From assembly GCF_000331515.1 (NCBI RefSeq), contig NZ_AMZO01000006.1, positions 496,001-560,000 of the forward strand: DNA of 64,000 nt, written 5' to 3'. Source of the stretch: Photobacterium marinum. GTDB taxonomy: Bacteria; Pseudomonadota; Gammaproteobacteria; Enterobacterales; Vibrionaceae. Both the position numbers and the translations under genes were made by a program. Position 1 is the stretch's first letter. The number at the start of each line of letters is the position of its first letter. Below the pieces are notes generated by a model. The model was given only the letters and a program-made list of their open reading frames with translations. It had not been told where the DNA came from and made no database searches. Below are positions 1-7,789 of this stretch, in pieces.

Positions 1-96
1 AGCGGCTAAGTCCTCAGAGAGCTGTAACCATATAAAACGATGTTTTATTATGTTAAGGTTACGACTTCTACTTAGTTGAGCGGATGGTTAGTAATA

Positions 97-423
97 GTGA
101 TTGCGCGTAAGATTTTAGTCTTGTCTTTTGCTTGTTTCATGTCGGTTAAGGCCAATGCAGACACATTCTTAAATGATAAGACATTAGCGAATAGTAACTT
201 AGTGTCGGAGTATTCCGGAGAGATGATGGGGAGCGATAATTCGGGAACACGTTTATCAGAGTCGACCGAGCCTTCATTTTACATATCACCTGATATTTAC
301 TCATCACCAACAGTGACACCATACGATCCTGGTTTTGAGCCTACAAGCGAAGCTATGCGAGAGAATGAAGCAAAACAAGAAGCTGATGACAGACTTTGGC
401 AGGCTATTTTTTCACTTTTTTGA
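97..423 (+). CDS. small secreted protein of unknown function
   Basis: A 108-residue protein is read from GTG 97. That start is preceded by GGATGG at 82-87 and gives a compact signal peptide (a basic start, then LVLSFACFMSV, with ANA just before the mature DTF). A TTG at 76 in the same frame would add seven residues before the signal and has no better ribosome-binding site. The mature part is acidic and rich in Ser, Pro and Glu, with no cysteines and no recognisable domain, so it is probably unstructured. It lies about 100 bases upstream of a secreted protease on the same strand; co-expression is possible but not shown. I do not recognise a family. Confidence 0.5.
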   Translation: MIARKILVLSFACFMSVKANADTFLNDKTLANSNLVSEYSGEMMGSDNSGTRLSESTEPSFYISPDIYSSPTVTPYDPGFEPTSEAMRENEAKQEADDRLWQAIFSLF

Positions 424-525
424 CCATCTATGTATGCAGATAAGTACAAGTTCATTTCCGACATGTAGCATAAAAAAGACACATTCACATCTTTATTATT
501 AAGACGCAAACCCTCTACTACAATT

Positions 526-1983
526 ATGAAAAATAACAGTAGCAGAGGTATTCACGTGTCCAGTCAATCATTCTCAGTCCATCCTTTTTTGCGCTCAGGG
601 TTGTGCTTTTTTGCTCTGACCACAGCGTTTACAGTGCATGCAGAACCGAACTTTCGTTCGGGTCAGGTACTTGTTCAGGCTTCGCCGGAAGAACTCGGTG
701 ATGCCAAAGTGTTGCGCTACTATCCCGGATCCGGGGTCTCGATTGTTAAAGTTGAGCCGGGCAAGGAAAACGGTCAGCTAACGGCATTCAAAGCCAAAGG
801 AAAGCGAGCCAGTAAGAACTATATTGCCAGCCACTTTGTGGATGACCCTTATTACAATACCTATCAATGGCATTTTAATCATATTGAATCTGATTTGGCC
901 TGGGGAACAAGTGATGGTTATGGTGTCACTGTTGCTGTTCTGGATACCGGTCTGCGCGAAGGCGGTAATGATGGCATTGGTTGTATCGATACAAATGACA
1001 GTGGCCAGAAAACAGGGGTGGATATCGTCAATAATGACAACGATCCGACTGATGGCGATGGTCACGGGACTCACGTATCGGGCACTATTGCTCAAGCGAC
1101 CGGTAATAAAGTAGGGGTTGCCGGTTTGGCTTATGCCAGCTGTGTGATGCCAGTAAAAGTATTGAGTGATACCGGTTCGGGAACTTTTGCGGATATCGCT
1201 GAGGGGATTTATTACGCTGTCGATAACGGGGCTGGTGTAATCAATATGAGCCTAGGGGTAAGTGCTCGCTCCGGGCTGACAAATGATCCAATCATGGATG
1301 CTGCTCTTGATTATGCTGAAAGTAATGGGGTTATCGTTGTCGCTGCGGCGGGTAATGATGGCTTTAGAAAAAATGTAAGTTATCCTGCTATTTATCCGAG
1401 TGTAATAGCGGTCGGAGCTACGGATTTTAATAATTCGCTGGCATCCTATTCAAATCGGGGTAAAGGGCTTGATGTCGTGGCACCCGGAGGAAATACCAGT
1501 GCTGATGAAAACGGTGATGGCTTTGCAGATGGTGTCTTACAGGAAACTTTTGGTAGTGACGGAGTCTGGGGGTATTACTTTTTCCAGGGAACGTCTATGG
1601 CGGCACCGCATGTGAGTGCGCTGGCGGCTATGTTACTGGCAAATGGTGTTGCTCCGGCTGATGTAAAGCAGGCGATTACTTCCAGCGCCATGGACTTAGG
1701 TAGTACCGGTTATGACAGTACCTACGGTCATGGGCTTATTCAGGGTTATCAGGCATTGAACTGGACTGCAGGTGACTCATCATCCGGTGGAGGTGATTCA
1801 GGTGGAGATGATAGTAACAGCGGAGAAGCAACCTGTACGGATATGGATGGTGACGGTTATTGCGTAGAGCAGGGCGATTGCGACGACAATAATGCAGATG
1901 TTTATCCAGGACGCAATGAGAAAGGTCCTCGAAGCCGAGACGGGCTGGATAATAACTGCGACGGCCAGGTTGATAATAAATAG
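526..1983 (+). CDS. secreted subtilisin-like (S8) serine protease with C-terminal MopE-type motif
   Basis: This 485-residue secreted endopeptidase of the S8 family has a complete catalytic triad: Asp140 in VAVLDTG, His180 in GHGTHVSG and Ser357 in GTSMAAPH. An N-terminal export signal ends near VHA at about residue 39 and is followed by a short propeptide-like stretch of about 80 residues before the peptidase domain. The peptidase domain runs to about residue 415. A Ser/Gly/Asp linker leads to a Cys-Asp-rich tail (residues 437-485) with DMDGDGYC, GDCDDNNADVYPG and DGLDNNCDGQVD, the pattern of the MopE/thrombospondin-3-like metal-binding motif found at the C-terminus of many secreted marine proteins. 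A strong bidirectional hairpin follows. The likely role is extracellular protein digestion; the tail may bind calcium or help surface retention (inference). Confidence 0.9.
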   Translation: MKNNSSRGIHVSSQSFSVHPFLRSGLCFFALTTAFTVHAEPNFRSGQVLVQASPEELGDAKVLRYYPGSGVSIVKVEPGKENGQLTAFKAKGKRASKNYIASHFVDDPYYNTYQWHFNHIESDLAWGTSDGYGVTVAVLDTGLREGGNDGIGCIDTNDSGQKTGVDIVNNDNDPTDGDGHGTHVSGTIAQATGNKVGVAGLAYASCVMPVKVLSDTGSGTFADIAEGIYYAVDNGAGVINMSLGVSARSGLTNDPIMDAALDYAESNGVIVVAAAGNDGFRKNVSYPAIYPSVIAVGATDFNNSLASYSNRGKGLDVVAPGGNTSADENGDGFADGVLQETFGSDGVWGYYFFQGTSMAAPHVSALAAMLLANGVAPADVKQAITSSAMDLGSTGYDSTYGHGLIQGYQALNWTAGDSSSGGGDSGGDDSNSGEATCTDMDGDGYCVEQGDCDDNNADVYPGRNEKGPRSRDGLDNNCDGQVDNK

Positions 1984-2012
1984 GGCAGTTTGAATTTACT
2001 AAGCTGCGAACA

Positions 2013-2042
2013 AAAAAGCGGCCGGTAAATTGGCCGCTTTTT
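2013..2042. terminator. bidirectional intrinsic terminator
   Basis: An 11-bp stem (2013-2023 with 2032-2042) encloses an 8-base loop. It is flanked by A on the left and T on the right, so it can end both the protease gene and the convergent dehydrogenase gene. Confidence 0.9.
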
Positions 2043-2096
2043 AACGCCTGAATTACAGATGTCCGAATAACATCTCGGGGCAATAGCTCATGTTTC

Positions 2097-2969
2097 TTAT
2101 TTGTCGAACTGTTTGATCAGCACTGAAGTATCGGCACGACTAAATCCACGTTGTTGCAGTTCAGCATATTTTTCATCAACCTGCTTTGCCAAAGGTAGCT
2201 CAACACCAAGCTTTTCAGCCGCTTCAAAACAAATTCCGAGGTCTTTGCGCATCCAGTCGATGGCAAAGCCGAAATCAAATTTATCTTCAGCCATAGTTAC
2301 AGCGCGGTTTTCCAGTTGCCATGAACCGGCAGCACCATGCTTCAGCACTTCCGTCATTTGTTCAATATCCAGTCCGGCAGATTTCGCCAGCGTAATAGCT
2401 TCCGAAAGACCTTGCAGAATACCTGCAATACAGAGCTGATTCGCCATCTTCGTTATTTGTCCGTAACCCACATCGCCCATCAGCGTTGCTGCTTTGGAAA
2501 AGCAGTCGATAACTGGCTTGGCTTTTTCGAACACTTCAGGTTTGCCGCCGACCATGACTGTCAGGCAGCCATTGATGGCTCCGGCTTCACCACCGGATAC
2601 TGGTGCATCCAGAAACTCTGCCCCTTGTTCCATAGCTGCTTTGGCAATCTCACGTGAGACTTCAGCAGAGGCTGTTGTATTGTCGATCAGAACCACGCCG
2701 TTTGTGACGGTAGTAAGAATACCGTTTTCTCCTTTATATACTTCGCGCAGATCGTCATCGTTACCGACGCAGCTAAAGACGAAGTCGGCATCTTTTGCGG
2801 CTTCGGCTGGTGTAAGCGCTACCTTACCTGAGTATTGTTCTGTCCATTGTTCTGCTTTAGCGGTGGTTCGGTTATAGACAGTGACATGGTGGCCTGCCTT
2901 AGCAAGGTGCCCGGCCATAGGGAAGCCCATTGTCCCTAATCCGATGAATGCTATTTTGTGTACAGTCAT
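2097..2969 (-). CDS. 3-hydroxyisobutyrate dehydrogenase-family NAD(P)-dependent oxidoreductase
   Basis: This is a beta-hydroxyacid dehydrogenase of 290 residues, the usual family length. The N-terminal Rossmann motif GLGTMGFPMA (10-19) binds the dinucleotide, DAPVSGG (121-127) is the substrate-binding signature, and Lys174 in GQITKMANQ is the expected catalytic lysine. The C-terminal half is the all-helical dimerisation domain. Members oxidise 3-hydroxyisobutyrate in valine breakdown, reduce tartronate semialdehyde, or act on related short hydroxyacids. With no valine or glycolate genes next to it, the substrate cannot be chosen. The Arg at residue 34 in VYNRTT suggests NADP rather than NAD, as inferred from related enzymes. 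The start is preceded by GAGGGAAG on the minus strand. It is probably monocistronic. Confidence 0.85.
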   Translation of the reverse strand: MTVHKIAFIGLGTMGFPMAGHLAKAGHHVTVYNRTTAKAEQWTEQYSGKVALTPAEAAKDADFVFSCVGNDDDLREVYKGENGILTTVTNGVVLIDNTTASAEVSREIAKAAMEQGAEFLDAPVSGGEAGAINGCLTVMVGGKPEVFEKAKPVIDCFSKAATLMGDVGYGQITKMANQLCIAGILQGLSEAITLAKSAGLDIEQMTEVLKHGAAGSWQLENRAVTMAEDKFDFGFAIDWMRKDLGICFEAAEKLGVELPLAKQVDEKYAELQQRGFSRADTSVLIKQFDK

Positions 2970-3143
2970 TGTGTTGCTTCCCTCTCTAACTGTGTTGTAT
3001 TCAAGCTCATTTTTTCAGAGCCTTGTTTTCTTTGTGTCCAGTGTTCTATTAGAGCAATATAACTCTCGCTCTGCAAAAAGATGGGAGCTCACGATTGATA
3101 TTGGATGAACAACGAAAAAAACGTGATTCAGCGCAAGTTTTTC

Positions 3144-3172
3144 TTGTGAATGATCTCAGCTGGTCATATTAT
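3144..3172 (+). promoter_or_regulatory. candidate sigma-70 promoter for the vemP-like gene
   Basis: TTGTGA at 3144-3149 and TATTAT at 3167-3172 are separated by exactly 17 bases. This places a start of transcription near 3179, about 24 bases upstream of the ATG at 3203. It is the best promoter match in the divergent spacer and would drive the vemP-like gene, secD and secF together. Confidence 0.5.
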
Positions 3173-3202
3173 GCCTTTGATTCTCTTTGGTGATATTGAG
3201 TT

Positions 3203-3745
3203 ATGTTGATCAGGTTTATACGAACACTGCTGTTGATGATCTGCTTGGGGGCGGCTTCGTTTTCCCATGCGGAAACTCATGGTTCCGATCCTGTATCGGT
3301 CGTGCCTGTTGACTTGGCTCAGCAAGTCGTCAGCGTGGCTAAGTCTGATTCTGCGTTGGCACAGTTAGATGTTTATGCTAATTCTGACAGTATTTTGAAG
3401 AGTGTTGATGCTGAGCCTCCGGTTTGGAACTTCCCTTTGCAGTCATCACCAAAGTCCAAGAAGCAACATTCCAACTCGTCTCACGACTATGATCTTGCCC
3501 TGACTAATTCCACGCGAATGGCGAATCTGATGCGCCATGATCCGGAAGAAGTCCAACCGTATTACCAACTTGCTATTGAGCTGCCAGTAGAGCCTGTCCC
3601 GAGTTTCGAGAAAGGATACAGTGTCGATTTTTGCGATAACCTGAACTGGGTACTCAATACCAACCCTACGGTAAGCAGGGTATCTGGTTGGAAAGAAAGT
3701 AACCTCACCTTCACCATCTATCATCATCGCCTGTTGCGCGCCTGA
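3203..3745 (+). CDS. vemP: VemP-like secreted translation-arrest peptide controlling secDF
   Basis: A 180-residue exported protein lies directly upstream of secD. Residues 1-23 form a clear signal peptide (basic start, LLLMICLGAASF core, cleavage after SHA). The mature region is Ser/Pro-rich and featureless until the C-terminus, which carries RVSGWKESN at residues 159-167. From memory, Vibrio alginolyticus VemP is a roughly 159-residue secreted nascent-chain monitor encoded just before secDF2, with a conserved C-terminal motif close to HRIxGWKETN; here R, G, W, K, E and N match. VemP stalls its own ribosome when export slows, which opens the secD2 mRNA. The gene order, signal peptide and motif together support the assignment. 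Oddly, the protein ends 13 residues after the motif, short of where I recall the Vibrio stall site (Q156), so stalling may occur at or near the stop codon or the arrest end differs. The remaining sequence is divergent, so stalling activity is not proven. Confidence 0.75.
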   Translation: MLIRFIRTLLLMICLGAASFSHAETHGSDPVSVVPVDLAQQVVSVAKSDSALAQLDVYANSDSILKSVDAEPPVWNFPLQSSPKSKKQHSNSSHDYDLALTNSTRMANLMRHDPEEVQPYYQLAIELPVEPVPSFEKGYSVDFCDNLNWVLNTNPTVSRVSGWKESNLTFTIYHHRLLRA

Positions 3746-3950
3746 TCCGGTGAATTGCTGTTAAATCGGCAAGGCACTGACTTCCCTGAAATAAATCCCG
3801 ACATAAGGGCTCTGGTTATAACCAGTACTCCCGCATGTTCGTTTCAGACCGGTTCTCAGTATCAACATTTATTAGTGTTAGCTTATAGCTTTTGGTGTTG
3901 ATGTGGCCGGAGATCTATTCCATTACCTTCTAGTGCTAAAAACGGAGGGT
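3663..3950 (+). promoter_or_regulatory. possible mRNA pairing between vemP arrest codons and the secD Shine-Dalgarno
   Basis: ACCCT at 3663-3667, within the codons just before the arrest motif, is complementary to AGGGT at 3946-3950 in the secD ribosome-binding region. The helix can continue past one mismatch with CG at 3669-3670. The 209-base spacer between the genes also holds a perfect 14-base palindrome at 3812-3825, nested between GGG and CCC (3807-3832). A ribosome stalled at the end of the vemP-like gene would cover the first element and could free the secD start. The pairing is short, so this is an inference by analogy with VemP and SecM. Confidence 0.35.
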
Positions 3951-3954
3951 GAAT

Positions 3955-5784
3955 ATGGCGCGTAATAAGATGAGAAAGACCAAAAATCAACGAATACTCA
4001 ATCACTACCCGACGTGGAAATATGTCGTACTGGTGGTGACTCTGTTTGTCATGTTGCTAAGTGCAATTCCGACCTGGTACGGTGAAGATGCTGCGGTGCA
4101 GATTGCGGCGAAAGGTGAAACTGTTCCGTCTGCGGTTGTCTTGCAGCAACACCTCAAAAATAACGGCATTACAGCTAAGCGCATTGAGCAGCAGGGCGAC
4201 AAAACCGTGGTTGTTCTGGAAGATGAGGGCCAACAGACGTCGGCCAGAGCTTCATTAGCTGAGGTTGTCAGTGATAAGTCACAGTTGACACTGGCATTAG
4301 AACCTGCCGCTCCTTCCTGGCTTCAGAACCTTGGTTTTGCACCGATTAAGCTGGGACTTGATTTGCGAGGCGGTGTTCAGTTCCTGCTGGATGTCGATGT
4401 GGATCAGGTTTTCAAGGCTCAAGGCGAACAGTTGACTGATGAATTACGTCAGCAGTTCCGTCAGGATGGCATTCGTGGTGCTCGTGTTGAAACTTCGGGT
4501 GTCGATGCTCTTTATGTGCGCCTTGCTGATGCAGAAGCTAACAGCAAAGTACGTCACTTTATCCGTACAAATTATCCGCAGTGGCAGGTTACCAATGCTT
4601 CGGGTCATGGGGTGAAACTGACTCTGAAAGAGAGTGAGAAAACAGCACTTCGTAATCTGACAGTGCAGCAAAATCTGCAAACCATGCGTAGCCGTATTGA
4701 AGAGCTGGGTATTACTGAAGCGCTGGTTCAGCGTCAGGGTGAAAACCGTATCCGTATTGAGTTGCCAGGTGTTCAGGATCCTGCTGCAGCAAAAAATGTT
4801 ATCGGTGCAACTGCCAGCCTTGCTTTTTATGCGGTTAAGCAACCGGGTACCGGAAGCACAATGGAAATCCCGGATAAGTCAGGCAAGCCGGTTCGCGTTG
4901 CCCGTAAACCGGTTTTAGGCGGTGATCATATTGTTGATGCTCGCGCCAGCTTTGGCCAGATGGGTATGGCTGAAGTGAATATTACTCTGGATCATGCCGG
5001 CGGTAATATCATGTCCGATTTTTCCCGTCAGAATATCGGTAAGCCGATGGCAACGGCATTCAGTGAATACAGTCGTGATACCGAAGGTAACGCTAAACAA
5101 ACCAGCGAAATCATTAGCGTAGCGACAATTCAGAGCCAGCTGGGTAACCGCTTCCGTATCACAGGTGCCGGATCAATTCAGGATGCTCAGGAGCTGGCAT
5201 TGTTGCTTCGAGCCGGTTCATTGACAGCGCCGGTAACTATCGTTGAGGAACGAACAATCGGCCCGACACTAGGGGCAGAAAATATCCAGAATGGTTTTGC
5301 CGCGCTTGGATTAGGTTTGGGAATGACCCTGCTGTTTATGGCTTTCTGGTATCGCCGTCTGGGCTGGGTGGCGAATGTTGCTTTGGTAATGAACATGGTG
5401 ATGTTGTTCGGTTTGTTGGCAATGATCCCTGGGGCAGTGCTGACACTACCGGGTATTGCCGGATTAGTACTGACCGTGGGTATGGCTGTTGATACTAATG
5501 TGCTGATCTTCGAGCGGATTAAGGACAAGCTCAAAGAAGGTCGCAGTTTTGCTCAGTCGATTGACCGTGGTTTCAGCAGCGCATTCAGCACCATTTTCGA
5601 TGCTAACTTCACCACAATGATCACAGCTGTGGTGCTCTATGCCATTGGTAATGGCCCGATTCAGGGGTTTGCCATGACATTAGGGCTGGGCCTGTTAACC
5701 AGTATGTTTACCGGTATTTTTGCTTCCCGAGCCATGATTAATCTGATTTGGGGACGTGACGCATCTCGTGAAGTGAGGATTTAA
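3955..5784 (+). CDS. secD: protein translocase subunit SecD (SecDF2-type)
   Basis: SecD pairs with SecF in the inner membrane and uses ion-motive force to pull exported proteins through SecYEG. The protein has an N-terminal membrane helix (about residues 20-40), a large periplasmic P1 region with the LGLDLRGGVQF signature (about 128-138), and five further helices at the C-terminus. The ion-path motif AVDTNVLIFERIKDKL lies near residue 511. I start at ATG 3955 rather than the GTG at 3949, because GGAGGG at 3944-3949 overlaps the GTG but sits an ideal six bases from the ATG. yajC is absent upstream; a VemP-like gene is there instead. This suggests the second, regulated SecDF pair of vibrios rather than the housekeeping set. 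In V. alginolyticus the second pair is thought to work with protons when sodium is low. Confidence 0.95.
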   Translation: MARNKMRKTKNQRILNHYPTWKYVVLVVTLFVMLLSAIPTWYGEDAAVQIAAKGETVPSAVVLQQHLKNNGITAKRIEQQGDKTVVVLEDEGQQTSARASLAEVVSDKSQLTLALEPAAPSWLQNLGFAPIKLGLDLRGGVQFLLDVDVDQVFKAQGEQLTDELRQQFRQDGIRGARVETSGVDALYVRLADAEANSKVRHFIRTNYPQWQVTNASGHGVKLTLKESEKTALRNLTVQQNLQTMRSRIEELGITEALVQRQGENRIRIELPGVQDPAAAKNVIGATASLAFYAVKQPGTGSTMEIPDKSGKPVRVARKPVLGGDHIVDARASFGQMGMAEVNITLDHAGGNIMSDFSRQNIGKPMATAFSEYSRDTEGNAKQTSEIISVATIQSQLGNRFRITGAGSIQDAQELALLLRAGSLTAPVTIVEERTIGPTLGAENIQNGFAALGLGLGMTLLFMAFWYRRLGWVANVALVMNMVMLFGLLAMIPGAVLTLPGIAGLVLTVGMAVDTNVLIFERIKDKLKEGRSFAQSIDRGFSSAFSTIFDANFTTMITAVVLYAIGNGPIQGFAMTLGLGLLTSMFTGIFASRAMINLIWGRDASREVRI

Positions 5785-5788
5785 AGCC

Positions 5789-6688
5789 ATGTTTATTAAT
5801 AAGAAAAATGCAACCAAGTGGCGCCATTTTACCAGTGTTGTCTCTGTTCTACTGATGGTGGGCTCTATTCTGATGATTTCAGTCAGAGGACTAAACTGGG
5901 GACTGGATTTTACCGGAGGTGTTGTCAGTGAAATTCGCCTTGATTCTGTGATCACCAGCAGTGAAATTACGCCACTGCTTGATGCCGGATTACATCAGGA
6001 TGTTAGCGTTATTTCGGCGGGTGAACCGGGCCGCTGGGTACTGCGTTATGCAATGCCGGAAAATGGAGAGGCGATGCCTTCAATTGAGCAGTTACTTACG
6101 CCATTGAAAACTGATGTTACGGTTCTCAATACCAGTATTGTCGGCCCGCAAGTTGGCCAAGAACTGGCGGAGCAGGGAGGACTGGCTTTGCTGGTGGCTG
6201 TGCTTTGTATTCTGGGTTATCTGAGTTATCGCTTTGAGTGGCGTCTGGCATCTGGTGCTTTGTTTGCATTGGCGCATGATGTGATTTTTGCGTTGGGTTT
6301 TTTTGCTGCAACCCAGATGGAATTCAACCTGACGGTTCTGGCGGCAATTCTGGCAATTCTGGGATATTCACTGAATGACTCGATCATCATTGCAGATCGT
6401 ATTCGTGAGTTGCTGATTGCCAAACCGCATAAGCAAATTCATGAAATCAACAATGAAGCGATACAGGCTACCATTTCGCGAACATTGGTGACTTCTGGTA
6501 CCACTTTGATCACCGTCGGTGCGTTGTGGCTGCTGGGTGGTGGTCCGCTGCAAGGTTTTGCTATTGCTATGTTTATCGGCATCATTACCGGTACTTGGTC
6601 ATCCGTTTCTGTTGGTACATCGCTGCCGGAAATGTTCGGCTTACGTGCTGAGCACTACATGAAACAACCCGTGATAGAAGAACCATAA
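5789..6688 (+). CDS. secF: protein translocase subunit SecF
   Basis: This 299-residue membrane partner of SecD starts four bases after the secD stop; its GAGGA ribosome-binding site lies inside the end of secD, consistent with translational coupling. It has an N-terminal helix, the periplasmic LNWGLDFTGGV signature (about residues 34-44), and five C-terminal helices. GYSLNDSIIIADRIRE near residues 191-206 is the conserved ion-path segment. The length is slightly below E. coli SecF. A strong hairpin follows the stop, closing a vemP-secD-secF unit. Confidence 0.95.
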   Translation: MFINKKNATKWRHFTSVVSVLLMVGSILMISVRGLNWGLDFTGGVVSEIRLDSVITSSEITPLLDAGLHQDVSVISAGEPGRWVLRYAMPENGEAMPSIEQLLTPLKTDVTVLNTSIVGPQVGQELAEQGGLALLVAVLCILGYLSYRFEWRLASGALFALAHDVIFALGFFAATQMEFNLTVLAAILAILGYSLNDSIIIADRIRELLIAKPHKQIHEINNEAIQATISRTLVTSGTTLITVGALWLLGGGPLQGFAIAMFIGIITGTWSSVSVGTSLPEMFGLRAEHYMKQPVIEEP

Positions 6689-6992
6689 GTCGTTCTCTTT
6701 CCAACAATAAAGGCCGCTCATGCGGCCTTTATTGTTATTAATACATCCATTAATTGGAAGAGTTGAGATTTTGTTGCAATACTTTGTGTGATGTAAATAT
6801 TTTGAGTAAGCAAATTTTAAACAATTTGTCATCAAAAAAATGAAAGATTGCTAACGAGATGAGATCGCAATCACAAGCATGCCTTCTGTGGCAGGGATGT
6901 TAAGTAGAAAATGGTAGGCGTTGTTATTGTATTTATCTTCAGTTGGAGCAAAGCATCAACTTCATACACTGGTAAATGACAAGGGCAGTATT
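6689..6992. other. spacer after secF
   Basis: This 304-base stretch holds the secF hairpin, then AT-rich sequence that probably carries the promoter of the next gene. No open reading frame with a ribosome-binding site or RNA-gene-like fold was seen. Confidence 0.5.
6703..6736 (+). terminator. hairpin after secF
   Basis: A perfect 15-bp stem (6703-6717 with 6722-6736) has a TCAT loop. The 3' arm contains TTT but no long T-run follows, so termination is likely but may be partial. Confidence 0.75.
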
Positions 6993-7712
6993 ATGTACGA
7001 TACAGAAATGAAGCTTAACCATCAGATCCTTCAATTTTTGGAATTTCAGGTGCAGGCTTTGCTTCCTTCTTCTGAAGAGCGCAAGGAAACGTCTTCTGTA
7101 ACTGATGAAAATCAGGACAGTCCCGAGGTGATAATTCCTGAAATGATGCTGTCATTGTTAGTGCAGTATCTTTCCGGGTTGAAAGCGATTAATTGTTTGT
7201 TAAACCGTGGCTATGTTTCTCAAACCAGAGGTATCTTTCAAACATTGGGTGATGATTACGAAGACATTATCTTTTTGAGCTTACCAAGTCAGGAAGGGGT
7301 TGTTTCGCCTTTGCATCAGTCTTACCTGAACAATAGCGCTGATGATAGTTGCAGTAACCCGGTTAACCGACGCGAAATCCGCAATATGATCCGCCGGGCG
7401 AAAAAAATAAATCAAAATGTTTTTCAGCTGCATTCAAATCAGCAGGTCTTTCAGGTGCTGCGTACTCAAGGGGCTAAACATAGCTCGGTTGATGTGGCAA
7501 TTGATCTGCATCGTCATTTTGCATACAAGGCAATTCTGTTAGCGGTATTAACTGCGAAGGTGGCCGACAATATGGAAGTGATGCGGGCCTGTCTGAACTA
7601 TCGTGCGCATCTCGAGATGATTGCACCTAATGCAGTTGAGTTTAAGATGCCAGAGCCTCGTCGGCATCAACCAATCACAGCTGCTGCTCGTGTTGCTGCA
7701 ATTACACTATGA
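6993..7712 (+). CDS. conserved-looking protein of unknown function
   Basis: A 239-residue soluble protein is read from ATG 6993; a TTG at 6921 in the same frame would add 24 residues with no ribosome-binding site. It is mostly helical. A Leu-rich central segment (about 55-110) contains YVSQTRGIFQTLGDDYEDI, and a basic stretch RREIRNMIRRAKK follows (about 126-138). There is no signal peptide or membrane segment. The arrangement of a helical domain with DDYED and a later HRHF resembles proteins that recognise long-term residents of a helical pocket, but I cannot name a family. It stands alone, with metC downstream on the same strand about 77 bases away. Confidence 0.6.
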   Translation: MYDTEMKLNHQILQFLEFQVQALLPSSEERKETSSVTDENQDSPEVIIPEMMLSLLVQYLSGLKAINCLLNRGYVSQTRGIFQTLGDDYEDIIFLSLPSQEGVVSPLHQSYLNNSADDSCSNPVNRREIRNMIRRAKKINQNVFQLHSNQQVFQVLRTQGAKHSSVDVAIDLHRHFAYKAILLAVLTAKVADNMEVMRACLNYRAHLEMIAPNAVEFKMPEPRRHQPITAAARVAAITL

Positions 7713-7789
7713 CTTTCCCTGCTACCCGAGCTTCTACTTATTGTGTTAATTTCTTAGCATGCAGTGAAAAAAGGAAGTTTGGGTAAATT

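Noticed and set aside
2881..3108. Plus-strand frame of 75 codons across the start of the dehydrogenase gene
   Set aside because: It is antisense over its first part, without a ribosome-binding site, and lies across a promoter region.
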